Below, in pieces: positions 9,986 to 23,300 of a stretch of 64,000 nt of DNA. Origin of the DNA: Mastigias papua (Eukaryota > Cnidaria > Scyphozoa > Rhizostomeae > Mastigiidae); NCBI GenBank assembly GCA_964019165.1, contig OZ025283.1:9754501-9818500 (forward strand), written 5' to 3'. The position numbers and the translations under genes are program-made. The stretch's first letter is position 1; each line of letters opens with the position of its first letter. Under the pieces are notes generated by a model, which had not been told where the DNA came from, did not search any database, and worked only from the letters and a program-made list of their open reading frames with translations.

Positions 9986-11105
9986 TAGCATCTATTTTGA
10001 CGATAATGACTTCAATGGTAGAAGAGTCGGACTTTGAAGGAGAGGAAACAATGGGCCACCAATAAGAAATCACTAAGATGAAGGTGACTTGATTGCAATC
10101 ATACAGTGTTAACAGTACAACAAACACAAAGAAGCTTTTCGTCAAACTGCAAACAATATTAATGCCAGATAGAAAAATAAATGTTCAGTTTAACTGAAAA
10201 ATGATGAAGCTGATGCGCTCTTTCTTTTCAGATCAAGAGATTCATCTTATAAATGATTGTAGTACTCTCTAGTTCACTTCAAAATAAGTCAGTAAACATC
10301 AGCTGCAACACATTGCAACTTTGCAAGTTGCTTTAGCCAGTACAGTACTAGCACAAGCGTACTGATTTCTAGTTGATATATATCAGTATTGCTTTGAGAC
10401 TAGTCAAAAACATCACAATACCATAATCAGATACTTCAAAGAGGCAAAAGGGAATAAAAGATAGTTGCTCCTAAATGGTCTTTTAACAAATAACAATACA
10501 GAAACTAAATACTAAATCAAAGCTATGTTGGTCCCTCCTTAGGGAGGAGGAGACAGCTTGTGTCGCAGATTTACATATAATACTATGGTAAGTTTAGAAA
10601 TTTTGTATGCAACAACCGTCTTTCTTTACCGAAGGGACTCAGCTATTATCCTGAATAAGGAATTATCTGTTCAGTGCAAACCTGACAAACACTTGGTATA
10701 CCATTGATCTCTACCTCCAATGATGTGTTTTGCTTTGGTGAATGTGATATGAGAAGTATATCAATGCCATTGACATTTGCCTGAAGAAAGAAGTCGAACT
10801 TTAGTCAAAGCTATATTTTGTAGATAAAATATAACTTTAAAAATTTTCATACCATGTATATGTATATATTTGTATCATTAAATTTCAGGAAGAAAAGACT
10901 GCTATCCTTAGTAATTGTTAATCACCGTCCATAGGGTGAACATTTTATCATTTATACCACTTGAAGAATCTAGCGTTTTATGTAAAGTTTCCTTTCTTTT
11001 TGATCACAGGATAGCGCCCCACATTATAAAAAGCAGACATGTAGAAGGAGAGTACTCCAAAAATCTACCTGAGGAGATAAAAACGTAATGTAAAAACCTT
11101 AAACT
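9986..11105. other. Intergenic, no feature seen
   Basis: AT-rich, no coding signal found. Confidence 0.4.
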
Positions 11106-11107
11106 AC

Positions 11108-11345
11108 TCAGCAAAAGATACTTCTTGATACATATTGTGAAAGGTATCGTACCAGCCCAATTTCTCGCGTAGCTTTGAAAACAGCCTCAATCACATGACT
11201 TTTAAAGCTAAGTTTCGAATTAAGAATTATTCCATGATGCTTGTGCTCGGTTGTTCTTATTATTTCATCATTACCAAACCTTAATGGGAATGCACCATGC
11301 ACAGGTGGTAACCTTTTTACTGAAAAGCGTACTTCTTCAGCGGAG
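11108..11345 (-). mobile_element. LINE fragment, short reverse transcriptase piece
   Basis: The minus-strand frame reads EEVRFSVKR...RFGNDEIIRTTEHKHHGIIL and SKLSFKSHVIEA, the segment just after the reverse transcriptase catalytic box in CR1/jockey-type LINEs (family pattern EHKHLGI-LD-KL-F--H). About 75 residues survive. It is 5'- and 3'-truncated. Confidence 0.7.
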
Positions 11346-13255
11346 GTATAGAAGAGGGAGTGCAGGGGGGCTCAGCCTCCTAGCCGTGAATTGAGGGGGC
11401 TCTGCCCCCACCCTCTGATAGTGTCTTGCAAGTAAGATACCATAAAAATACAGCAAGTATTATAAGACAACACATACTTATACGTACTATTTCTTTGAAA
11501 ACTGCTGAAATAGTGTCAGTATAGGATTTGACATTATTTAACAACTGTAATGATTTAGCATGACCTCGTCAATAGTAATAACTGATATATGATTGACTAA
11601 TTGCTAATTACTAACCACCAACGTATCTACGCATAATTCTTTTTGAGTGATTTTAGTTGAACGAGAACCTATCTGGAAGTCTCTATCTTACGTGTCGATC
11701 TGAATTTACGCTACGCTCATATCATTACATCACCTTCTTCATTAAACCATTTCTCAGTTTCTTATATAACTATCTGGAATAAGCTCTTAGTTTCTTATAA
11801 AAATGTGGGTACGAAACGAGCCCCCTAGTTAACAATTTATTTCTACACCCCTGTTCTTCAGTTTTCTTAGCATTGAATTGCATTTTCCGTTGCCATGTTC
11901 ACAACACAACTTTCATTTTAACGACTAGTCAAGGAAGTTATTGTATAGCAAACTGCCAGTCGTTCTGCAACTTGTATGGCATCAAGTATATGGCATTGCA
12001 TACCTGCTTCCGTCTCCATTTTTCTTATAGCGAAATTCCATTTTGATGAACCCCGGATATAACCGATTTAGCGAAGCTTTTTCTGGTTCCCTTCAGAGTC
12101 TGTTATATCGGGATGCCACTGTACTGCTTCCAAGCAACCTAGATGTCCCAGTGAAAGCATTTCAACTTTATGCAACGTATTCCAGACAGATCACATGGGA
12201 AGCCGCATTTATTTTCATGTGTAAACAACGAAAAAACGTTGCAACAAGTTGCAGGTTGCTGCAATATGCAACCTCCTGCAATCTAGTTTAAAGGAGCCTT
12301 TACTGGTGTTTATGCTGGAATTTGGGTCCTGTGGTATGGTTTGTTTATCCAAGACAAAACGCAGCTGGTGCAGAAAAGAAAAAGAAAAAAGAACATGAGC
12401 GAACCATGTACAGTACAGAGAAACCATTGTATGCCAGTGAGTTTGTATTCTATTTGCGAAAGGCGCTCATGCTAGTTGAGTGTAGTTGAGATTTAGTTTG
12501 GATCATCATAGTCATCACTAGGAACTAAGTCAAATCCAGACAAGAACGTTCATCATCACAGATCAGAAGAAAGCTGATTAGTGGACACTAGAAGTAAGCG
12601 CATTCATCCATTCATTCATTCATAGTCAAACTTTATTTAATGAACGTATACTGTATTGGCAGTTTAAATTCTTTATATATCATAAGTCCCCAGGATACAT
12701 AAACAATCAATGTACACACCCTACCCAGATTATACATATATTTAATATTTAATACTTAATATGGCGTTAGTAAAAAGGTAGTGGATTTCCACCCATCTTT
12801 CGCTATCAATCCCTGCCTGACACCCTTAAGTTCCGCATTGAGGAAAGACTTTAGACAAATATCCGTATCGCTGCTAAAATAGTTCGTAGTCTTTTGTATA
12901 TTTTCATTCGTTATTGAGACAATAATTTCAGCCTTACGTTCAATAATCTAGCGTTATCTCTCGTGTTCTACCTACATCCTTGTGTAAGGTTAGGTACAAA
13001 TTCGGCACCTAGGGTAAGGCTTTTAGTATACAGTCCTTTAGGTAGCCTATCGGTCACTTTGTTAGGGAAAGATTCCCAGCAATCCGCTTAAAACCAGGAA
13101 TCCAGATCTGCCAGAACTGCTGAAACTAAATAACTCTGATGTAAAGAGAGCTAACAAGAAAAATCGCTCGGATTGATGGTTAATGAAAAACCAAATTGGG
13201 CAAAACAGTTTAAGTGCAGCAAACACAAAATGAATGAAGGTCGTACAACTCTAAA
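11346..13255. other. Intergenic, repeats only
   Basis: A G/C-rich patch at 11350-11410 and a CATT microsatellite at about 12605-12622 are the only structures noticed. Small inverted repeats such as GCAGGTTGC/GCAACCTCC near 12250 are too short to name. No gene. Confidence 0.4.
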
Positions 13256-13259
13256 TATA

Positions 13260-13860
13260 TAAAAGTCGAAAAATATCATTCCACAATCTGAACTGTGTAA
13301 TGTATATTATGCAATAATTGAAAGTCACCCGCGCTATGCAGATGTTGTTTGACGTACTTTCTCAAAACAAAACTAGCTGCTTTCAAACACCTTCGAGACA
13401 GGGCGTGCTCAGTAATATCAAATACAAGAATTAAAGATATATTGTCAGCTTCCTGGCTAAACGTGGAAAATCTTTTCCACTACGATCGAAATGTTATGGC
13501 CTACAAGATCATGAACAAAGTATGCCCTGAAAGCGTATGGGATAACTTTCAAATGAAATCTTTACGAGGTATTGTAAAGATCTCCAAACCCCTAGTAGTA
13601 AGACTGAATCTGCAAAAAAGGCTTTCATTGCGCAGCTATCAAACTATAGAATCTGCTGAAATTCGTGAACTGCTGTCACTGGTTGATTTAAGAAACAACT
13701 AAAAACGCATCTAAAGGCTTGCTAGAGAGCTAGGCTATCAAACACAACTCCCAGGTAGAGTTGTAAGTGTTATAGCTGTAAATTTATTTTTTCTTAGATA
13801 TTCATACTGAAGGGTTAGTATGCGTATAAATAACATTAAATAAAATGAAATGAAACTTAG
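13260..13860 (+). mobile_element. LINE 3' end, reverse transcriptase C-terminus and tail
   Basis: The open frame 13349-13702 carries LRDRACSVI, IKDILSASWLNVENL, YDRNVMAYKIMNKVCPE and a degenerate LRSYQ-ES-EIREL, matching the C-terminus of CR1/jockey-like LINE polymerases. A piece upstream (ESHPRYADV) is in another frame. Behind the stop come 'CTAAAAACGCATCTAAA' and 'CCAGGTAGAGTTGTAAG', which have counterparts in the LINE at 24500-24980, and a terminal AAATAAAATGAAATGAAA tail. Confidence 0.75.
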
Positions 13861-13894
13861 ATTATAATCTTAAATTACTTAAATTACTTTATAA

Positions 13895-14060
13895 AGTAAC
13901 CATCATCCTCTGAACAATATGAAGATCACTGCTTTTTCTTCGATGCCTACTCTGAGATGGCAATTCTTGGTCCTTCGTTTGATCTCCCCATTAATAACAG
14001 AATTCACTGAGCACTGTGCTGCTTATCTTAAAATAAATTACTTGACACGTTACAATCGCC
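13895..14060 (+). repeat. Dispersed repeat (GATCATCATCCGAACAATAT family), copy 2
   Basis: 'ACCATCATCCTCTGAACAATATGAAGATCACTGCTTTTTC' and 'GTTTGATCTCCCCATTAATAACAG' parallel the copy at 6296. It lies about 250 bp upstream of creatinase exon 1. Confidence 0.5.
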
Positions 14061-14316
14061 TTTTTTCTTGTTCTCTCTTTCATGTACGCAACGTTGTTTC
14101 GTTATCAACACACGCTACCTATCCTCTGTAAGCAAATGCTTGCGGTTACACCCAATGCCATTATCTATTGTTTATCATCCATTCTTTGTTTCAGTGGTTT
14201 TAGGGATTCGCAAGCATCGAAGAAGTGAAGGTTGTGAAATCCACATACTACATGCTTGCATGCAGGCGACCTGGTACCAGAAGATATAGCGTACATAAGC
14301 TCACTTCATCATAACC

Positions 14317-17300
14317 ATGTTTGGACAGTTAGGTAAACAGATGATGCGCCAAGCATCTTTCAGGATGACTGCATACCATCGAAGTGCTTCAACTGCAGTT
14401 GGCAGTCTAGAGCGACCGAAACTGATTGATTGTAGGCAAGGAGAGAAGGTTATTCCTACATTCACACAGCAAGAGATGCAGCGGAGAGTTGATAAGCTTA
14501 GAGCGTATATGACAGAACAGAAGATTGAAGCTTGTGTGTTCACATCTCATCATAATGTGAATTACTTTAGTGATTTCTTGTATTGTGCATTTGGCCGACC
14601 GTACGGACTGGTTGTAACCAACGAACAGTTGACTGTCATTGGGGCAAGTAAGTGCATAAGACTAACAATATCGTAATGTATACAGGGTATCAGAGACAGC
14701 CTCTCCAAGGAAGTCATGTTGTTATTTTGACTGCTTACAAAGGGATTGTGATTACGCCATTGTGTGCATTCAATGTAGTTCAACACTGTATCGGATCATT
14801 TTTTCATTTGCTACAAAAATTGCCCTAGGGCGCTGGGCTTGCACTGTGCCGTTACAGCTTTTGATCTGTGCAAGTGCAACAATGCTCCACTTTCGTAGCA
14901 GGGGAAATATTTTAGAAAGTGAAGTAAGTGTCGCTAAAATTATTGCAAATAGCTGCTAATCACCTCACTGAGGAGTATGCCAGTTCTCGATGAGATTTCA
15001 CGAGTGTTAAAGATAGTTCTCAGGCGTGTACATGTGCAATAACAATACAGACAGCGAACTGCGCACGCACAAGTCCTTATACAATAACAATGGGGGTTCG
15101 CATATAGTAGTTTAATGGCAACTCCATTTCCCCCATCAGAATTCGTAGGAGAGAATACAGGTTTGTAGCGTTCTAGCTAATCTATGTGAAGTATTTGCCT
15201 ATTATGTTTTACTGCTTTGTTTCGCTCCATATTCACATTGCGCATGAGACTGGGTATATGTTTAAATCAATTTTGGGCAAAATACCATTGCTATACTATG
15301 GCTGTCCAAAATTAGAAATTTATTCAAACCTTGAAATATAGATTCAATCCAATCCTAAAATATACATTCAATTCATTCCCAAAATATATTCAATCTCCAT
15401 GGCAACAAGCACGGAGAGACATGCGGCTGCCAGAAATTGGGCAGAAGTCAAGTTGCTGCTTGCAACAGCACTCAGTCTGCAACTTTGGTAGTATGGGGAC
15501 CGATTTCAAGCTACTGATAGAAAGGTCAACAGCAGGCCAGAAATACCTCCCTTATTTGCATATAGTGGTGCAAAGCAATTCATGTACACTTAATATTGCA
15601 GAAGGCATTCTGTCCTTAATAGGTGCAAAGTGGATCAATGCAATTGCCCTGTCTTGTAACCTTTGCAGTTTGTTGAGTTTTGTTGCAGAAAGGTGACCCC
15701 ATATTATATTACCATATCTAAGGTGACTTTCCAACAATGCCTGGTATACCTGAAAAAGCTTTGATTGGGGGAGCATTTGTCTAAGCGTCCTGATGGAATC
15801 AAGACCCCCCTTTACTTTTCTTTTTACTATCTTATACTGTTGGTTCCATGACAGGGTTTCATCAATAGTTAGCCCTAAATACTTTGTCTTTCTAACTCGC
15901 TTGATGTCATCTTCCCCAACCTTAAGATCACCGATCTCAGAGATCTTACCTAATTGCTTATTATTGCCTAACAACATATATTCGCATTTCGCTATATTTA
16001 GGCTTAACTTGTTTTGTCTTAGCCAATCTATAGCATCATCTACAACATCAACAACTCATTTCTTAAATCTTCCAAAAGTTGGTAAGCATCCTCCCCACCT
16101 AAAGTAATCCTTGTGTCAACTGCATACATATTTGGTGTAAATTTTTCAGGGACTCTTCAAAATCATTGGTAAATAAAATAAATAGAAGGGGCCCTAAACA
16201 TGACCCCTGAGGAATGCCACAATTAGCCAATCCTTTCTCTGAATTTGGCCATTAAGGTAGCAATACTGCTGTCGTTCTGTGAGGTAGGAAGCGAACCATG
16301 CGAGCTCTTTGTTACGGATGCCATATCTTCTTAATTTGGCTAATAGAATGTCATGATCAATGGTGTCAAATGCCTTTCTTAAACCAAGGAAAAGGCTAAT
16401 GCTAACATTCTTTCGATCAACTTTACTCTACCAAGACTCAGTTACATGTGTTTTTATTTTGAAGCTGCTTTCTGAGACCCGTATACTTGCCTGCCATTAT
16501 AGAAAAGAATCTATCTTCTTTAATATTTTCACCTAATGGGACTTGAGATCCAACAGCCTGTTTTGAATATCGTGATTACTACATTTGTTACTGAATGCCC
16601 TATTGACTTGGCATACCTGCCTACTCAAAAGATGATATAGTGTGACGCACGATTTTGTCTTAACTTCTTACGACCTAAAACCCATGTCACACGACTCTTT
16701 GCTTTTTTATCTATTGCTGTCATAAATTATTCAACAAATAGTAAATGTGTCACTGGCACCCATATTTATAGACAATATCATTACAAGATCAGTTTTAGTG
16801 ACAACAAGTTTCATAGAATTATACTCATATCAATATTTTGGGCCTGTCAGCTTTCTGATCAAATTCAATCAGCTAAAACTGCCCAGAAATTAGGGTCATA
16901 GTCAGCTATCGTTGTTAATCCGAATGATCTTATTTCTGGTTATACCTTTCTTTTTTCACGACATGAGTGATTTTATACCTTTAATTGAAATCTTCAACAT
17001 TTTTAGAGGCTGGCAGGGTTGAAATGGTCCCGTATGTTTTCATCCTCTGCTCCAAAAACAGCCGTCCGCAGCATAAAATGATCTGTTCCTTTTTGTGACC
17101 TTGCCCTTTGCAGTGCAGTGAAAATCCAAACTTTAGTCCTGCATCACTGTTCCTTATTTCTGGACCTCTAATGAACAAATTGTAGTACTAAAAGTTCCTT
17201 AATAGTTCCTTAATTTTCACTACACATTTAGAGCCATAAAAATGGCACAGACATACGTAAAACATTCAAATTTTGAATTTTGTCATTAATTTTGGCTATA

Positions 17301-20300
17301 ACTTAAGGCCAAGAACACAAGTAGGGATGAAAGAAGTTCTACAAATTTAACAGCATAATATCATTCAAAAAGTATCAGAGAGAGATAGGGACACAGTTGA
17401 AGCTACTCAATGAAATACTTAACACAAGCATAGCAATCAATCTATACGGGTTTTAGCTGCTCATGAATGGAACCAGCTCCCTAATTCTTGATTGTTTGGT
17501 GCTATAAAATTTTTCAAATTGAAAAGTTCCTTAGGGAAGTTTCCTTAAGTAGTATAAATTCTTTAAATATTTCGGCGCTCTAGATGTAGGTTCCTTATAA
17601 AGTGGTTCCTTATTTAAAAAAGCATGTAGCAGAACTCTAGAAAATCAAGCACGCAAGGCTGCAACTTGCTGTGAAAATTTGGCCTCTGGGTGATACATGG
17701 TAAAGATGCTGGGGGGAGGCTAGGAAATTGGACATGGAGATTTTTTGACAGTTCTAAATGCATGCCATGCGCACGGGAAATTTCTTCGTGTTCATTTTGG
17801 ACGCGTAATCCAATTTCCTACCTGTACGAAAGTAACGAAAATTTTTCTTCGAATCTTTGAACGCTCACACCGGTATATCTTCTTCTTCTATTTGCAGACA
17901 TAGACTACGGTCAGCCATGGCGACGCTCTTTTGGAGATGCTGTAACATACACGGACTGGCAGCGTGATAGCTATTACAGTGCTGTTGAGGAACTTGTTGG
18001 TAAGAGATCGAAAGTTGGACTTGAATTTGATCATATCAGCTTGGACAAGTATGGTAAAATGAAGAATGCACTACCGAAAGCTGACTTGATGGATATCGGT
18101 GATGCAACAATGAAGATGAGAATGGTCAAATCACCGGAGGAAATAGAGTTAATAAAGAATGGATCTCGGATTGCCGACATTGGCGGATATGCTTGCCGCG
18201 CGGCTATAGCGGAGGGTGTTCCAGAATATGAAATTGCGATGACATCTACTCGAGCAATGATACGCGAAATCGCTGCTACATATCCGCATGTGGATTTAAT
18301 GGACAGTAAGGCTTTTTTGTTTCTCTATCTTGATTTGCCTTGGTGACGTTATGAATACTCACCCTCGTTGTGGTCTATGTCTTGATTAATCACCTTTCCT
18401 CCAACAGTTGTACCATAGATAGTAACCATCTGTCACATCATACCACACACATATAAAACATATTTTGCTACACGATGGAGTGGCTCTGCAGGAGACCCAA
18501 ACAATTTCTAGGGTTCAGTTCCCACCACAACATCTTGATAGTAATGAATTATCTTTTATCTTCTTTTCAAATGCTCTCTCGATTAGTCCATTCTTACCTT
18601 TTTGCTTATTTTCGTTTCAAATTATCTTTTATTTTTAAAATTCATTCTATAACTTATTCATAAACATTATAAACTGTATTTGTTGTCTGAAAGTTACGAC
18701 AGGGGCCTACCTGGAAGTGCCCTGTGCCCCCAACCAACCAGTCCATTAATGATGCACGAAGCGATACCCCGCCAAATTTCTTCACTATAAAGACAGGGTA
18801 CTATTACTTATTTTTCAATAGAACGTAGGTTTCCTGAACAACCTAGTTAGGGCTTTTGTGCTCCAGCAAACGGATACTGCCAGATTTTTAGCATCGCTTC
18901 ATCACCAATTACCACATACCAAGCAGCTCTAGAGTGCCTATTTGGAGAGAAATCTCCAAGATTACCCTATGCCATGATAAACGCTGACCACGCCCTGTAC
19001 GAGTTTTTCATGACCACGCCCTGTGATTCTCCAAAGTTGCAGCTTGTAACTTCAGTTCTAGACATTAAATTAAATGGTATTGAACGATCTTTCTTATATA
19101 CCATGAAGTGTTACAAAAGATTATCATAAAGAATAATGGTCAAACAGGATACAGGCAACTTCAGAGCTTATCAACATTATCCAAAGTTGAACACACTTTT
19201 AAATTTACTAAACCACAGTCTCATTTTCCATGACGAAAAAATGCGGTCAAGACCACACTAAAATAGGCACTGATTTCTAGCAACGTTTTGTTGATAAAGA
19301 TTGGGTGGCCTTCATTCTATTGGCGATCTGAACAAAATGATGATCATCATATATTCAAAGTTAGATTGCAGTTATTCAACGGGAGGTATCTTGATCCCTT
19401 GTTTCCCTCTCCTGTAATGACTGCATGTGCTGAGAACTCTGTTGCATATCTGAAAGGATAATACCTAACAGGTTGCAATAGCCCTCCAGGTGCTTTCTTG
19501 TTTAGCTCCCTTATGCATACAATGCCGTACATTGTCTGCTCGATATAGGAGCTTCAGAAATAGGTTTCGTAGCACACCTCACTAAGCTAAGTTCTTTTCT
19601 CATATTTGGTCAAAACCTACAAAGTTCACATGAATTTCGGCTGCAGTTTTCTCAAAATGACGGAAATTTCTCTTTGAAGTTGCCGCAAATTATTATTCTT
19701 ATACTTAATTTTAAATTTTGCTGCGATTTCGTTGAAGGAAAGTTTAGACCAGCCAAAAAGTACAGAAATATGCCTATTATGATTAAAACGTGGATTATTT
19801 ATGTTTGGGTTGACTTATAATGGCTTATCATGCCGTGGACCTTATCAAAGGTCTTGGGCGGCAAACAGTTATAGTCTTATCCTTTTATACCTGGCCGACC
19901 TATTCACAATTGCGATAAACTCGTAGGGCTCCCTTCACACCTTACAAAGTACTTGAAATGACTGACCAATAAGTGCCATTGGTGAAAACTGGAAATAGTA
20001 AAAATATTTCTGATTCGAAGGAGTGAAACACTGAAACAATCTCTCAGCTGAGTCCTAACAAGCTTCTAACCTAAATAGTCGTAAAACGACTTTTGTAGGA
20101 TAGGATTTCGCTTATTTCTATTACTTTTGTATACATATAACTAGTATTAGAATTGTAAGTAGATTTCGAATGATATGGTTTTTGGTTCTAGCTTTTTCTT
20201 TTTTAAACTGCATATTGTAATCAAGGTTTTGTTGGTGGGTCCCTCGAAAAGGCAGCCATCCTTATACGGAAGAAATAGGACGAAATCACTAGTAACAAAT

Positions 20301-23300
20301 GTGAAACCGTAAACTGCCACGAATCGACAGCTCCGCTACATGGACGCATCGAATTCTTCATCATCTGATGAGCACAATTCTTCAATTGTCTGAATGCCTT
20401 TGCCTCTCACACATGTCCAACCTGACGAGGGTCAGAGCATGTCAAGTCACTTTTGCAGCAAATGTCTCTTGCCTTGCAAGAGGATTTGCATAAAACAATG
20501 GGATTTGCATATGCATTATATTCAATTCAGAATCATATCTTCCAATTTTGTTACCCATTCGATCAGAATATGACCATCAGCTGTCGAGATCTATCCTTAC
20601 TATGTGACACAGTTTTTGTTCCTGGCTTCTAAGCGTTATATTTCATCTGCATATGTCTAAAGTCTGCAGAAAAAGGACTGCATTCAGTACAAACTTTGAT
20701 TTTATGATCACAGCCCAGAACTATTTAATGTTTATTGTGACCAACGAGAAAAATTTTATATTTTCGATAATGCAGTTTGATAAAAAACAACACTTGCTAG
20801 GTAAATAGATAATGGTAGTCAAAAATCATTCAAAAAGGTTCAGAAATGAGTAAATTTTCTAGATTTAAGAGTGTACTGCAAATCGTCTACTCGAAGAAGC
20901 CCCCATATATCCCCACCATGTTTTTGTTGTATTGTCCTTGGTAGCGACGTTCAAAGTCCAATATATCTTGATTAAAGCCCTCGCCTTGCTCCTTTGAGCA
21001 TGCTCCTACGTTCTTCTAAAATTTTTCAAGAGAGCATCAAGGATATGGACTTTGATTTTGACGTAATTTTTATGAGAGTCTGAGCCAACCGCACATATTT
21101 TTCAGCCATGTGATTACCAGAAAGCTTTGAACAATTGCAACGAAGCAATTCCAAGGGGTTTTCTCCTTTCTGTTTCGTTAGCTTAGCTAACTAGTCACAT
21201 TCTATGATCTTCTTGATCTGCGGCCTAAAGAAGATACCTGTCTTCACCATTGTCTCGGATAGCTTAGAAAGAAGATCTTGGATGTACTGAAAGCCGCTGA
21301 TCCCTTGTCAAGAGCAGTGAAAAATTGTTTGATGAGGGCTAACTTGGTGTGCAATTGTGGCATCAGTACCTTCTGAGGTTCCATCAGCAGCTACCACTTG
21401 ATGTTGCTCTTCCCTACAGAGAACTCGATTCGTTGTGGCCAGCCCTTTGTGTGGTAGTACGCCTTGGTGTGACGGCTATCCCAGAAGCTAAGGAAATAAG
21501 GAACCTTCGCTGAAACCGCATTGAAGAAGAATGAATCCATTTTGAAGTCTCAGATGACCTCCCATCAATAGTCATCATAATTCAAGGCACTGAGCAGCAT
21601 CTTGACTCTGGTGCAGTCGTCTTTGAGATGCACAGAGTGAGGCATAGGGAGAGACCGGTAGTTGTTCCCGTTGTGAAGCAGAACAGCTTTGAGGCTCCGG
21701 GATAAACTGTCTGTGAATAGGTGCCATTCACTCGGGCTACAGGTGATACCTCGAATAGACCAGCCATATTGTTGTAGAAGCACAGCCTATTTTGCTGACT
21801 GAGGAAGTCGGTAAAAGTTTGGTCACGCTTTCTTTAGTTTATGACTTGCACGCTTTCATCCAACGAGTTCCACTGCTTAAGCCTGGATGTCAGAAGCTCA
21901 GCATTGGACTTCAAGGTCTGTGATGAGATTGTTGACGTCTTTGAGGTTAGGGAAATATCGCCTTATCTCCTCAACAGAATTTGTGCTTTTATACTTGCAT
22001 AATTAATAATGCAAATCGAGAATTTTCTCGAAAAAAGACAAATTTCAAAATATCACTGTCCTGGCCACTGAAGCAAAGTTTCTGGAACAACAGCTATTTT
22101 TTTACTTGTTTTGAGCATACTGATTTAGGAAAACACTCTTTCTACCCAGGAACAAAATGAAAATAAAAGTTTATTACATAGTGAATCAATGGAAGATGAC
22201 ATGGTGATTGTTACAAGTAACGATCAGTTTAAGATATCTGCGTCATAAATGATGTGTCGATTTAATGAATCAAACTTAATACGGAATGTCTCCTCTGTGC
22301 ATTTTCCCAACGTAAACATGCCGTATCTGTCGTTGTATATTTACGAACAGTATTTCTGACAATAGTGAAGGTCAGATTCATTTACATTTTTGCAAACCAT
22401 TACTTTTTCAACCTCAGAATGTGAAAATATGCTCATTATCTGGAGAAAATTTTATAAACAATGCCCCTCTTCCCATCTTTTGACATAAATCCAGTTGTCT
22501 TATACTCTATATTTTTCAGCTTCCTCAAAATGACTTTCTGCAGTCGACAAGCATAATAGTGTAGCACGTAAATTTAGTTCTATGAGATACGTGGTTCCTG
22601 GACTGTAGGGTGAGGCATAAATGCCCTTGAACTCCTGTGCCCTTCCACCTACCAAATATTATTTACCAATCTGGTTGTGGTATCTGCTGGTGTATTGTAG
22701 GCCTTCCCTCCTGAAGGTGATAAGTGTTGAAGTCTGTTAGGTGTAGTAAAATGTGTTGATGTATGTAAATGTGCTCGTGTATTAGTTAGATGTTGATTTA
22801 AAAAAAGAGGACAGTGGCCTTCAACGAAGAAAAGCGAAATGTATTCTTTGAGCTGACATTCTGAGGACCCGTATACGCTACAAAAACTGGTGACAGGAGT
22901 TGGAGGTCGTCTACCTTATTTCTGAACGATTTAGTATCAGTGATTTCGCTTCATGACTATACCATTTCGAACGATGCACCTCAGCCAACGCTTGGGATGA
23001 CGCTGCTAAACTCATTCAGCTTCCAGCAAGGCCCCGCCATCTCTTACATCGATTCCTTCGCCGCTGAGGAGAAAAGTACATATGCGGAGTTAACAGAAAG
23101 CCTGCTTCAACCTTTTTCTCCGACTGCTGAACGCGAACAGTTTTACTTTCAATTTGACGCGCAGACCCGTCGGCCTGGTGAAGATCCCGCCCTGTTCCTA
23201 CGGCGTTTGAAGGAACTATCGGAAAGAGCTGAGCCGGACTTGTCTGACAGTGTCAAAGATGCCTGCTCCGCCGTCAACTTATGAAAGGCTTGTCACAGAC

